Positions 50,567 to 60,048 of a stretch of 64,000 nucleotides of DNA are shown in pieces. The position numbers and the translations under genes were made by a program. The DNA comes from Plebeiibacterium sediminum (GTDB lineage: Bacteria; Bacteroidota; Bacteroidia; Bacteroidales; Marinilabiliaceae): positions 124,001 through 188,000 of the forward strand of contig NZ_JAPDPJ010000001.1 of the NCBI RefSeq assembly GCF_026013605.1. Direction: 5' to 3'. Positions within the stretch are counted from its first letter, which is position 1. The number at the start of each line of letters is the position of its first letter. Below the pieces are notes generated by a model. The model did not search any database, had not been told where the DNA came from, and was given only the letters and a program-made list of their open reading frames with translations.

Positions 50567-51289
50567 ATGCTAAAATACTGTCGTATATTACTCTTAACCT
50601 TATTTCTGGTATCTGGATATATTTCTTTTGGACAAAAGGAAGCCACAATTGATACATCAGAAATTATTTACAGACACCCATCTGCTGAAAAGATTGAAGC
50701 ATACAAACAGATGAGTGAGTATCAATATGACAGATTTGAAGCTCCTGAATCATTATGGGACAAGGTATTAAAATGGTTTTTTAATCTGTTTAAAGATATA
50801 GGTATTGAACCGAACGTAGTTAAATATACCTTAATTGGTATTGGTGTTTTGATATTGGTTTTTATAGTACTAAAACTACTGGGAATAAAACCTACCGGTT
50901 TATTTATTTTTAAACACGATACCAAAGTAACTCAACTAAATTTTAAACAGAGTGATGAAGACATCTACAATCAGGATTTGGATAAACTACTTCAACTTAG
51001 TATCAGAAACAAAGCTTATAGAGAAGCAGTTAGACTCCAATACTTAATCTGCTTGCGTCATCTGGATCAATCTAAAAAAATTGATTGGAAACCATGGAAA
51101 ACAAATCATGACTATTATTACGAGATAACAGACAAAAAACATAACGAAGGTTTTAAGCAACTAGTTACCAACTACGAGTATGTGTGGTACGGACAGTTTC
51201 CTGTTGACAACAACTTATTTACAGAAATTCAGAATCAGTTTGAGACTTTTATGTCCTTTGAAAAACAACAATTAGGATATGGTAAATAA
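50567..51289 (+). CDS. DUF4129 domain membrane protein
   Basis: A 240-residue protein with an N-terminal signal-like segment (1-22), one membrane helix near 86-106 (YTLIGIGVLILVFIVLKLLG), and a C-terminal cytosolic DUF4129-like domain (about 135-232: AYREAVRLQYLICLRHLDQSKKI, then FKQLVTNYEYVWYGQFPVD). DUF4129 proteins accompany MoxR and DUF58 genes. It overlaps the next gene by 11 nt. Confidence 0.8.
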   Translation: MLKYCRILLLTLFLVSGYISFGQKEATIDTSEIIYRHPSAEKIEAYKQMSEYQYDRFEAPESLWDKVLKWFFNLFKDIGIEPNVVKYTLIGIGVLILVFIVLKLLGIKPTGLFIFKHDTKVTQLNFKQSDEDIYNQDLDKLLQLSIRNKAYREAVRLQYLICLRHLDQSKKIDWKPWKTNHDYYYEITDKKHNEGFKQLVTNYEYVWYGQFPVDNNLFTEIQNQFETFMSFEKQQLGYGK

Positions 51290-52490
51290 TAAAAACAAAT
51301 ATCTGCTTTGGGGCATAATTGCTGGTTTCATACTTTATCTGGTTATATTAGTCCTTAACCCTAAACCTGTTGATTGGAGTTTAAGCTTTTCAAAAGATGA
51401 CGACATTCCGTATGGAAATAAAATTCTGTTTAATGAACTGGAAACAGTATTTGATTCTTCAGATATTTACACTTGTCATTCTCCAATGTATAATTACATT
51501 GACAATAATCGTTTTGATGAATATGATGACGCGTCTTTTATATTTATAAATACAGGATTTACACCAGCTGAAATTGATTTTAATAAATTACTGAATTGTG
51601 TAAAGCATGGAAGTAATATTTTTATTGTGGCCTCATCGTTCTCTAAAAACGTAACAGATTCACTCAATTTCAAAGTAGAATCAAAGATCAATATTTATAC
51701 AGGTAAGAATGATTCCATCAACTTAAACTTTGAAAACTCAAAACTAAAAAATGAAACAGGCTATACTTATAGAAGAGCCTATTCAAAAAACTTTTTCTCA
51801 AAAATAGATACAGCAAGATCTACAATTCTTGGGAAAATAAAAGACACAGGAACTAACTTTATTAAAGTACAATATGGTGAAGGTCATTTCTTTATAAATT
51901 TAAATCCTTTTGTTTTCACCAACTTTAATGTCCTTCTGGATAATAATTACGAATATGTATTTAAATCACTTTCCTATTTACCCAGAAATACAAAAGTAAT
52001 TTGGGATGAATACTATAAAGGTAAACCTCGACCATCTAGTTCGTTAGTCAGGTACATTCTTTCGCAAAAAGCTTTAAAATATGCCTGGTATATATTATTA
52101 TTCGCCATCGCAAGTTATTTAATCTTTGGTGCTAAAAGAGTTCAACGACGTATACCCATAGTTGATCCGCCCAAAAACACAACATTAACTTTTATTGAAA
52201 CCATAGGAAGACTCTATTTTAGAAAAAAGAACCATTTAGATCTGGCTCAAAAAAAGTTTAACTATTTCTTAGAATTTCTTCGCACTAAATATTTCATAAA
52301 TACATCTGTTATTAACGATGACTTCATCAAAGAAACATCAGTTAAACTGGATCTGCCTGAGAAAATTATTAAAAAACTGTTTTCGCAGGCGGAACGATTA
52401 AAAATGAATATATCATATACCGAAGAAGATCTTGAACAACTCAGCAGAAACATTGAGTTTATATATCAAAAATGTAATAAATCAAACTGA
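51279..52490 (+). CDS. DUF4350 domain membrane protein
   Basis: A 403-residue protein with a membrane helix at about 9-27, a DUF4350-like domain at about 40-225 (SFIFINTGFTPAEIDFNKLL, HGSNIFIVASSF), a second membrane helix near 270-285, and a cytosolic helical tail (about 290-403). DUF4350 domains resemble the GATase-like part of bat-type proteins. Coupled to the DUF4129 gene by an 11-nt overlap. Confidence 0.8.
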   Translation: MVNNKNKYLLWGIIAGFILYLVILVLNPKPVDWSLSFSKDDDIPYGNKILFNELETVFDSSDIYTCHSPMYNYIDNNRFDEYDDASFIFINTGFTPAEIDFNKLLNCVKHGSNIFIVASSFSKNVTDSLNFKVESKINIYTGKNDSINLNFENSKLKNETGYTYRRAYSKNFFSKIDTARSTILGKIKDTGTNFIKVQYGEGHFFINLNPFVFTNFNVLLDNNYEYVFKSLSYLPRNTKVIWDEYYKGKPRPSSSLVRYILSQKALKYAWYILLFAIASYLIFGAKRVQRRIPIVDPPKNTTLTFIETIGRLYFRKKNHLDLAQKKFNYFLEFLRTKYFINTSVINDDFIKETSVKLDLPEKIIKKLFSQAERLKMNISYTEEDLEQLSRNIEFIYQKCNKSN

Positions 52491-52511
52491 TCATAAAGAA
52501 ATATCAATTAA

Positions 52512-53492
52512 ATGGAAAATAATACGCCTTTTGAAAGCAGATTGAATTTAGATAATTTAAATAAAGCTGTTTATCAAATTAAAAATGAAATAACTAAGGT
52601 TATTGTAGGACAGGAAAAGATTATTGACCTCATGTTAACCGCACTTTTAGCCAATGGTCATGTTCTTTTAGAGGGAGTTCCGGGAATAGCTAAAACTATG
52701 TTGTCTAAACTATTAGCTAAAACCATTTCTACTGACTTTTCCAGAATTCAATTTACACCGGATTTAATGCCATCGGATGTTTTGGGTACAACCATATATA
52801 ATTCCGGAACTTCAATGTTTGAATTTAAACAAGGACCCATATTTTCCAATCTTGTTTTGATTGACGAAATCAACCGTTCTCCCGCAAAAACCCAATCGGC
52901 ATTATTTGAAGTAATGGAAGAACGCCAGGTAACCATTGATGGGGAATGCAGAGAAATGCAGCCACCCTTTATTGTTTTTGCCACACAGAATCCTGTGGAA
53001 CATGAAGGTACTTACAGATTACCGGAAGCCCAATTAGATCGATTTTTATTTAAGATTGAATTGGATTACCCAAATCTTGAAGAAGAAATTCAAATCATTA
53101 CAAATGCACAAACCAGAAAGGCTCAAAAAGAATTAGAGTTGATCAATGCCGTGATCAAAGCTGAAGAAATTGTAAAATATCAATCGCTGGTTAAGGAAGT
53201 AATTGTTGAACAGGATTTAATAAGATACATTGCACAGGTTGTTGAAAAAACGAGAAAATCAAACAGTATATTTCTAGGAGGAAGTCCAAGAGCTTCATTA
53301 GCTATTTTAAATGCATCCAAGGCATTTGCAGCTATTGAAGGAAGAGATTTTGTTACACCTGAAGACATTAAGTTTGTGCTGACTCCAGTTTTAATACACC
53401 GTGTAATTTTAACTCCTGAAAAAGAAATGGAAGGAGTAACAACACAACAAGTCATTCAACAAATTATTGACTCGGTTGAAATTCCAAGATAA
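52512..53492 (+). CDS. MoxR family AAA+ ATPase
   Basis: A 326-residue cytosolic AAA+ protein; Walker A GVPGIAKT at 55-62, Walker B LVLIDEINRSP near 115-125, and the sensor/arginine region FATQNPVEHEGTYRLPEAQLDRFLFK near 157-182. MoxR ATPases act as chaperones that help insert cofactors or activate partner proteins with VWA-type or DUF58 domains. The next gene is the DUF58 protein, its usual partner. Confidence 0.95.
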   Translation: MENNTPFESRLNLDNLNKAVYQIKNEITKVIVGQEKIIDLMLTALLANGHVLLEGVPGIAKTMLSKLLAKTISTDFSRIQFTPDLMPSDVLGTTIYNSGTSMFEFKQGPIFSNLVLIDEINRSPAKTQSALFEVMEERQVTIDGECREMQPPFIVFATQNPVEHEGTYRLPEAQLDRFLFKIELDYPNLEEEIQIITNAQTRKAQKELELINAVIKAEEIVKYQSLVKEVIVEQDLIRYIAQVVEKTRKSNSIFLGGSPRASLAILNASKAFAAIEGRDFVTPEDIKFVLTPVLIHRVILTPEKEMEGVTTQQVIQQIIDSVEIPR

Positions 53493-53506
53493 AACCTGAA
53501 TTCTAT

Positions 53507-54847
53507 ATGCGTCATTTCTGGAGATCACTTTTTTTAACTCATCGCTTTTTTGCAGGCTTAGCAATAATCATTGTGCTAATGATATTAGGGCAATATTTTC
53601 AGCCCATATTTATCCTAACTCAACTGTTATTCGCTCTGTTTGTAGCTCTTTTTGCCATTGATTTTGTACTACTTTACCATAAAGGAAGTCAAGATAAAAT
53701 CAAAGGGAAAAGGCAATTGCCCGAGCGTTTCTCTAACGGTGATTTAAATAAGGTTCATCTTTCATTAAGTAACCATTTTGGATTTAAGATAAATGTTAAA
53801 GTCATTGATGAACTTCCTGTTCAATTTCAAAAGCGTGATTTTCTTGAAAGTTTCCATTTAAAGGCATACGAAGACAAAAGTTTCAGTTATGATGTACGCC
53901 CTGTTACCAGAGGTGAATATCACTTTGGGGCACTAAATATTATTATCAACACACCACTATCCTTACTTTCTAAACGATATATATTTGATGCGAATGCGAT
54001 GGTAAAAGTATATCCATCGTTTATTGAAATGCGCAAGTTCGAATTATTAGCCATTTCAAATCGTTTAACTGAAATAGGGATAAAGAAAATTAGAAAGATT
54101 GGTCACCAAATGGAGTTTGATCAGATCAGAGATTATATAACCGGCGACGATTACAGGACCATTAACTGGAAAGCTACAGCCAGAAAAGGCCATTTAATGG
54201 TGAATCAGTATCAGGATGAAAAATCGCAACAGGTATATAGCTTAATTGATATGGGACGTAACATGCAAATGCCATTTGAAGGAATGACTTTGCTTGACTA
54301 CGCGATCAATACTTCTTTAGTACTCTCCAATATATCTATGCTTAAGCATGATAAAGCCGGATTAATTACCTTTAGTAACAATATCCATTCAATGGTTCCT
54401 GCAGCAAGAAATGGCAGACATATGCAGGCGATCATGGAAATATTATACAATCAACAAACCAACTTTAAAGAACAAAGTCTGGAATTACTATATGCGCAAA
54501 TTCGAAGAAAAATAACACATCGCAGTTTATTAGTGCTATACACTAACTTTGAAAGTTTGAGCTCAGCCCGAAGACAAATTCCTTTTTTACAAGCCATAGC
54601 CAAAACACATTTGCTGGTTGTAGTATTTTTTAAGAATACGGAGGTATCAAAAATTACTGAGAAACCAATTCACAGTGTTAAAGATATTTATATTAAAACC
54701 ATTGCCGAAAAATTTATTTACGATAAAAAACTCATCGTAAAGGAGTTGAATCAGCATGGCATACAAACCGTATTAACAACTCCCGGCGATCTGACTGTTA
54801 AAACGTTAAATAAATATCTTGAAATTAAATCCAGAGGTATTTTATAA
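53507..54847 (+). CDS. DUF58 (VWA-like) membrane-associated protein
   Basis: A 446-residue protein with two N-terminal membrane helices (about 14-50), a beta domain (about 70-170), and the DUF58 region with the conserved FDQIRDYITGDDYRTINWKATARKG (about 205-229), then a VWA-like fold beginning YSLIDMGRNM. Partner of MoxR. No integrin-type MIDAS DxSxS is obvious (DMGRN in its place). Last gene of the operon, ending 7 nt from the convergent priA end. Confidence 0.88.
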   Translation: MRHFWRSLFLTHRFFAGLAIIIVLMILGQYFQPIFILTQLLFALFVALFAIDFVLLYHKGSQDKIKGKRQLPERFSNGDLNKVHLSLSNHFGFKINVKVIDELPVQFQKRDFLESFHLKAYEDKSFSYDVRPVTRGEYHFGALNIIINTPLSLLSKRYIFDANAMVKVYPSFIEMRKFELLAISNRLTEIGIKKIRKIGHQMEFDQIRDYITGDDYRTINWKATARKGHLMVNQYQDEKSQQVYSLIDMGRNMQMPFEGMTLLDYAINTSLVLSNISMLKHDKAGLITFSNNIHSMVPAARNGRHMQAIMEILYNQQTNFKEQSLELLYAQIRRKITHRSLLVLYTNFESLSSARRQIPFLQAIAKTHLLVVVFFKNTEVSKITEKPIHSVKDIYIKTIAEKFIYDKKLIVKELNQHGIQTVLTTPGDLTVKTLNKYLEIKSRGIL

Positions 54848-54854
54848 ATGCTTG

Positions 54855-57323
54855 TTACATCGGATCAACATCTGCCTGAACAATTGTTGCTTTAAATCCA
54901 GGATGAGATACTAAAGTGGTAATAGCATCCTGAATCAGATCTTTTACTTTAGTTAAAGAAACACCACCTTCAATTTTGAGCATAATTTTACGTAAATGCC
55001 AATTTTGAATTTTACTAATAGTCGGTGCTTGTGGTCCAACTACCCGATGACTAAAAACACTCCTTAAATACTCACCTAAATAATCCGAAGCTTGATTTAC
55101 CGTATTTTGATTACGATGCTTCACAGTTAAGTATATCAATCTGTAATAAGGAGGATATTTATATGCTTTTCGCTCTTCCATTTGAGAATGGAAATGTTGA
55201 TTAAAATTATTATTAATCACATCTATAATTACAGGATTATCCGGATTTGATGTTTGCAAAATAACAGTGCCCTGTTTCTTTTTACGACCTGCACGGCCAC
55301 TTACCTGTGACATTAATTGAAAACTACGTTCAAATGCCCTGAAATCGGGATAATTTAGCATACTATCAGCATTTAGTATACCCACCACACTCACATGATC
55401 AAAGTCCAATCCTTTTGAAATCATTTGAGTTCCGATTAAAATATCAATCTCTCCCCTTTCAAAATTACCGATGATAGTTTCGTGTGATTTTCTGGTTCTG
55501 GATGTATCCAAGTCCATACGGGCCACTTTTACTTCAGGGAAAATAAGTTTAATATCTTCCTCAATCTTTTCCGTACCAAATCCTTTTGTTTGTAATGAAG
55601 GCGAACCACAAGCTTTACAAACTCTTGGTAGAGTGTATGAGTTACCACAATAATGACAAGTCAATTGATTGATATGCTTATGATAGGTCATACTCACATC
55701 ACAATAATCGCATTTAGGCACCCAACCGCATTGATTACACTCTAAATAAGGTGAAAAGCCTCTTCTGTTCTGGAATAAAATAATCTTTTCATCATTTTCA
55801 AGCGCCTCGTTAATATGCTGGACAAGAACTGGAGAAAAATGAGAATTCATTTTTTTCTTACGACGTTCCTCCCGAACATTAACTGTAATGATCCTGGGCA
55901 TCTGAATACCCTCGTAACGTTCAAACAACTCAACCAGGCCATATTTACCCAATTGAGCATTTTGATATGACTCTAACGATGGAGTTGCCGTTCCTAATAA
56001 AACTTTTGCCCCATGATAATGTGCCAGAACCATAGCTGCATCGCGAGCATGATATCTGGGAGCAGGATCAAATTGTTTATATGTATTTTCATGCTCCTCA
56101 TCAATAATAATTAAGCCAAGGTTATCAAAGGGCAAGAAAACTGAAGACCGAACTCCAACAACAACCTTGTAATTATTATTTTTTAAAATATCATCGTAAA
56201 CTTCAACTCGCTCTGCATCTGTATATTTAGAGTGATAAATACCTAACTCGTTTCCAAATACTTTTTTTAGTCGAGACGTAATTTGAGTAGTAAGCGCAAT
56301 TTCCGGTAATAAATAAAGTACCTTTTTCCCTTTTTCTAATTGCTCTTTAATCAGATGTATATATATTTCAGTTTTACCACTTGATGTAACACCATGAAGT
56401 AAAACAGAATTCTTATCCTCGAAATGAGTTTTAATCTGATCATACGCTTTTTGCTGAGATTCACTCAGCTGATGAACACCTCTTAAAGAATCATTGGATT
56501 TTGTTAATCGAGAAATCTGTTCTTCCTCTTCTACGAAATATCCTTTTTTTACCAACTCCTTTATTTGAGTTGAAGATGCATTACTTTTATCTCGTAACAC
56601 ATTTTTATCAATAGATTTTGCAAAATTTGAAGGATTAGCTCCGCCAATTAGCGTAAAGAAAGTCATAAAGATTTCAAGTTGCTTTTTGGCATTTCCTAAA
56701 TCAGTAAAAGCATTTTGAATTTTTTGTTCTTTATAATAGTCTTCCGACAGCCTGATTATCTTTTTTGTTTTGGGCTTATACCCGTCTTTTAACCGTTCAC
56801 TAATAAATACAGCTTCTCGCTCCAACAACGATTTTATAATGGGCAGGGAATTCTTTAAATCAGTAAGATTATTCAAGTCTTGGATAGTAGCCGTTTTATT
56901 TTCCGACAAATAATCCAAAACAAGATTTTCCTTAGGGGATAATTTTTCTTCAGCTATAAATTCTGAATTATAATGCACTTTGGTTTCACTCTCCAGCTTT
57001 AAACCTGATGGAAGTGCAGCCTTATACACTTCGCCAAGAGTACACATATAATACTGAGCAATCCAGTTCCAAAAGTTCAGCTGAATTTCATTAACAACAG
57101 GTGTTTCATCTAAAACAGAGATGATTTCTTTAGTTTCATAATCCTCTGGTTTAGTATCATGAAGTGAATAGATAATACCTGAATAAATCTTCTTTTTCCC
57201 AAAAGGAACGATTACTCTGGAACCTATCTCTACATTAGATATCCATTCTTCCGAGATTTCATAAGTGAACAATCTGGGAAGTGGAACCGGTAAAATAATA
57301 TCTGCAAAATAAACAGTCTTCAT
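54855..57323 (-). CDS. priA: Primosomal protein N' (replication restart helicase PriA)
   Basis: Superfamily 2 DNA helicase that restarts stalled forks. 822 residues from the ATG at 57323; a TTG three codons upstream is less likely. N-terminal 3'-DNA-binding domain (1-100), winged helix (about 120-200), helicase with Walker A LLHGVTSSGKTE (about 312-323) and DEEH box (about 409-412), zinc-binding Cys cluster (CNQCGWVPKCDYCDVSM and CHYCG...CKACGSP, about 535-585), and the C-terminal domain. Convergent with the DUF58 gene. Confidence 0.97.
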   Translation of the reverse strand: MKTVYFADIILPVPLPRLFTYEISEEWISNVEIGSRVIVPFGKKKIYSGIIYSLHDTKPEDYETKEIISVLDETPVVNEIQLNFWNWIAQYYMCTLGEVYKAALPSGLKLESETKVHYNSEFIAEEKLSPKENLVLDYLSENKTATIQDLNNLTDLKNSLPIIKSLLEREAVFISERLKDGYKPKTKKIIRLSEDYYKEQKIQNAFTDLGNAKKQLEIFMTFFTLIGGANPSNFAKSIDKNVLRDKSNASSTQIKELVKKGYFVEEEEQISRLTKSNDSLRGVHQLSESQQKAYDQIKTHFEDKNSVLLHGVTSSGKTEIYIHLIKEQLEKGKKVLYLLPEIALTTQITSRLKKVFGNELGIYHSKYTDAERVEVYDDILKNNNYKVVVGVRSSVFLPFDNLGLIIIDEEHENTYKQFDPAPRYHARDAAMVLAHYHGAKVLLGTATPSLESYQNAQLGKYGLVELFERYEGIQMPRIITVNVREERRKKKMNSHFSPVLVQHINEALENDEKIILFQNRRGFSPYLECNQCGWVPKCDYCDVSMTYHKHINQLTCHYCGNSYTLPRVCKACGSPSLQTKGFGTEKIEEDIKLIFPEVKVARMDLDTSRTRKSHETIIGNFERGEIDILIGTQMISKGLDFDHVSVVGILNADSMLNYPDFRAFERSFQLMSQVSGRAGRKKKQGTVILQTSNPDNPVIIDVINNNFNQHFHSQMEERKAYKYPPYYRLIYLTVKHRNQNTVNQASDYLGEYLRSVFSHRVVGPQAPTISKIQNWHLRKIMLKIEGGVSLTKVKDLIQDAITTLVSHPGFKATIVQADVDPM

Positions 57324-57374
57324 TACCCACAAAAATAACGAAGTATTCTGTTAAACCGTATTAAAGAATATGAA

Positions 57375-58325
57375 TTAATTAAGATCTTCGTTTTTGAAAA
57401 TTTTAGAAGGATTATATGCATAATAACCACCAAACAATGAAATAAAAAGTGAGATCAAATAGAATATTAAACTTAAAGCAACAGCATGATCTTCATTCAA
57501 TCCTAAGTACTGAGATCCAAACATAAAAGTAACCTCTCTTAAGCCTAAACCTCCCAATGAAATAGGTATGGCAGACATAATACTGGATAAGAAAAATAAG
57601 AATAAATAATCATCTTCCATACCAGATAACTCTGTACCCATCGATTTCAGAATTAATATGGCAGAAAACATTTGAAATGCCTGAATAATCAAAGATAAAG
57701 CAAAAACCTTCCACGTTGCTGGTACTAAATGTGAACTAAATAATCGGAGATAAATATAATATCCAACAGCTATAATTGGAATAAATACCACAAAGTAATT
57801 TAAGAAAGGATTAATCCATACTAATATTTCATGTACTAATTTAATGCCTCCTTCAGGAACGCCTGATTTACCTAAATCGTAATCAATAAAATACACTAAA
57901 GCACAAATATAAATAACAATAACAGCTAAACCACTTAACCTATCGGCAAATATGGTACCTATTAAACGTTTTACCGATGTTTTATAATTCTTATTTAACA
58001 AGAAGATTTTATAACCATCGCCACCAACTCCTCCTGGCAAAAACATATTGTAGAACATTCCCAGCCAATAAAGCTTAATATTTGCTACAACACTAATTTT
58101 TATTGGCACATATCTATAAAATGTGTTTAAGCGATACGAACTAATCACCTGCGAAAAAGCATATAAAATTATGGCCAGCAATAAAAACCAAATATTAATA
58201 CCTGTTACGGCATTAATTGTTTCCTGAAAATCAATTTTTTGAAACACATAGTATAGTGCGGCAACAGATAAAGCTATTTTAGCAATAAGTTTTAAAGCCT
58301 TAGAGTATTTTTGTAAGAATTTCAA
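57375..58325 (-). CDS. YbhN/lysylphosphatidylglycerol synthase TM-region family protein
   Basis: A 316-residue membrane protein with about eight helices. GMFYNMFLPGGVGGDGYKIFLLNK (about 88-111) and SIMSAIPISLGGLGLREVTFMFG (about 248-270) are the family's signature loops. It lacks the C-terminal cytosolic transferase domain of MprF, so it is a flippase-like module or lipid-associated protein. Single gene between priA and the KamA-like gene on the same strand. Confidence 0.88.
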   Translation of the reverse strand: MKFLQKYSKALKLIAKIALSVAALYYVFQKIDFQETINAVTGINIWFLLLAIILYAFSQVISSYRLNTFYRYVPIKISVVANIKLYWLGMFYNMFLPGGVGGDGYKIFLLNKNYKTSVKRLIGTIFADRLSGLAVIVIYICALVYFIDYDLGKSGVPEGGIKLVHEILVWINPFLNYFVVFIPIIAVGYYIYLRLFSSHLVPATWKVFALSLIIQAFQMFSAILILKSMGTELSGMEDDYLFLFFLSSIMSAIPISLGGLGLREVTFMFGSQYLGLNEDHAVALSLIFYLISLFISLFGGYYAYNPSKIFKNEDLN

Positions 58326-58455
58326 GATGATTAAAATTTAAATTTATTAGGCACAAAAATAGTTTATTATTTATATAAAAAAACAAACAACCATATATTA
58401 CCAAAATACAGATAACATATGGTTATTAATGCTTTATATTATATGTAAAGATGCT

Positions 58456-59769
58456 TTACCCTAACAATATCTCTGCCAATTCTTCCTCATAAAAGAAATT
58501 TTCCATATCAAACGCAGGTTTTAAATCATCAATCCACTGTGCATGACAATCAAACTTAGCAAAAAATGGACGAGCAACCCAATCGCTATTTCTACCTTGA
58601 ATAAATTCAAGGGTAATAATCTTTTCTCCTTTTATTTCTGTAACTCCGGCAACCCGAATTTTACCAGGAGTACAAGACATACTTGGCCCTCTAACTGTTC
58701 TTGCTATTCCACTGACTTGTGTATAAGCCCTTTTAAATATACTCCAGGCCTTTACGATTGGGATACCAAAATATTCTTGTGCTCCGGTATCTCTGGCAAT
58801 AAACATATAATATGGGATCATTCCCAAATTAACTTGTTTTTGCCACATATCAGCCCAAATATCACCATGCGCATTAATGTGATTTAATACTGGAGATTGT
58901 GTTCTGATAACAGCACCAGTTTCTCTGATTCTTTTTACTGCACTTTTAACAGCTTCCGTTTCCAACTCTCTTGGATGATTAAAATGTGCCATAAATGATA
59001 AATTCATTCCTGACTTTGTGATTTTTTCAAAGACAGAAATCATTTCATCTGCGTCAGAATCTGTTAAATATCTATAGGGCCAGAAACTAAGTGATTTGGA
59101 TCCAATTCGAATTGTTTGTAAATGTTCTATTTTGGCATTTAGTATTTTTGTAATATAAGCATCAAAAATACTGGCTTTCATTACCATTGGATCGCCACCT
59201 GTAATAAGTAAATCTGTTATTTCAGGATGTTGCTTAATGTACTCGATTATTAAATCAATCTCTTTCATGGAGAATTTGAGATCGTGCATATTTGTAAATT
59301 GTGGCCACCTAAAGCAAAACGTACAATATGCATGACAAGTCTGTCCTTGAGAAGGGAAAAACAACATTGTTTCACGGTACTTATGTTGCACACCATGTAA
59401 CTTTTCGCCGTCTAATTCAGGAACATTATATTCAAGCTGGCCGGCAGGATGCGGATTCATTTTCTCACGAATGATATTTGCTTCCTCCCTTAAGATTGTA
59501 TTTGATGCTCCTGATTTGATTAATGTTGCCATGTGATTAAAATCCTCTGGATACAACATTCCCTTTTGTGGAAAATTCAGGATGAACATAGGATCCTCAT
59601 GAAAGTTTTCCCAGTTAATCAGTTCATTTACCACATAATTGTTCGTTTTAAAAGGAAGAACATGGCCTACTACCTCAATATTAAGAATATCTTCATCCGA
59701 CAACATTGATATTTGCGGGATATTTTTAAAATTATGCAATGTATACGTCTGATACTTCATCATAATCAT
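58456..59769 (-). CDS. KamA-family radical SAM protein
   Basis: A 437-residue iron-sulfur enzyme related to lysine 2,3-aminomutase: Cys145-xxx-Cys149-xx-Cys152 (CHAYCTFC) binds the 4Fe-4S cluster with SAM; LLITGGDPMVM (about 199-209) is the SAM glycine motif, and IRIGSKSLSFWPYR follows. The C-terminal region lacks a PGGxGK-type segment like that carrying the PLP lysine in KamA; a KAWSIFKRAY segment stands nearby instead. The reaction and substrate are thus unclear. Start could be any of three Met codons within the first four residues. Confidence 0.82.
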   Translation of the reverse strand: MIMMKYQTYTLHNFKNIPQISMLSDEDILNIEVVGHVLPFKTNNYVVNELINWENFHEDPMFILNFPQKGMLYPEDFNHMATLIKSGASNTILREEANIIREKMNPHPAGQLEYNVPELDGEKLHGVQHKYRETMLFFPSQGQTCHAYCTFCFRWPQFTNMHDLKFSMKEIDLIIEYIKQHPEITDLLITGGDPMVMKASIFDAYITKILNAKIEHLQTIRIGSKSLSFWPYRYLTDSDADEMISVFEKITKSGMNLSFMAHFNHPRELETEAVKSAVKRIRETGAVIRTQSPVLNHINAHGDIWADMWQKQVNLGMIPYYMFIARDTGAQEYFGIPIVKAWSIFKRAYTQVSGIARTVRGPSMSCTPGKIRVAGVTEIKGEKIITLEFIQGRNSDWVARPFFAKFDCHAQWIDDLKPAFDMENFFYEEELAEILLG

Positions 59770-60048
59770 GCTTTCTTTTTAAAAGTTATTACCATATTAT
59801 CGGTTCTCGACGAGCAATACTTTAATACAGAAAAAATTACTTCTTAAATCATAAGAAGTTCATTTTCTAATTAATAACGTGGTAAATTTTGCCCCGGTAT
59901 AGTCCATGACATATCTTAAGTTACGAATAATAATGACTCATGTCAAATTCGCACTTACAATTAGATAAACACGCAATTTATTGATTTAAAGTAGATTACT
60001 TGCCAAAAACACAAAAACGCGACAAAAATAGTAAAAAATTGTAAGAAA
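59770..60048. other. Gap between the KamA-like gene and rodA
   Basis: About 280 nt. A 7-bp hairpin (ACTTCTT 59839-59845, AAGAAGT 59853-59859) without a T tract is present; otherwise nothing recognised. It should hold the promoter of the KamA-like gene and the 3' end signal of rodA. Confidence 0.5.

Noticed and set aside
51252-51259. A seventh TGTCCTTT in the chromosome
   Set aside because: It lies inside the DUF4129 gene, and the sequence 20 nt later does not resemble CAnnTTTG. Treated as chance.
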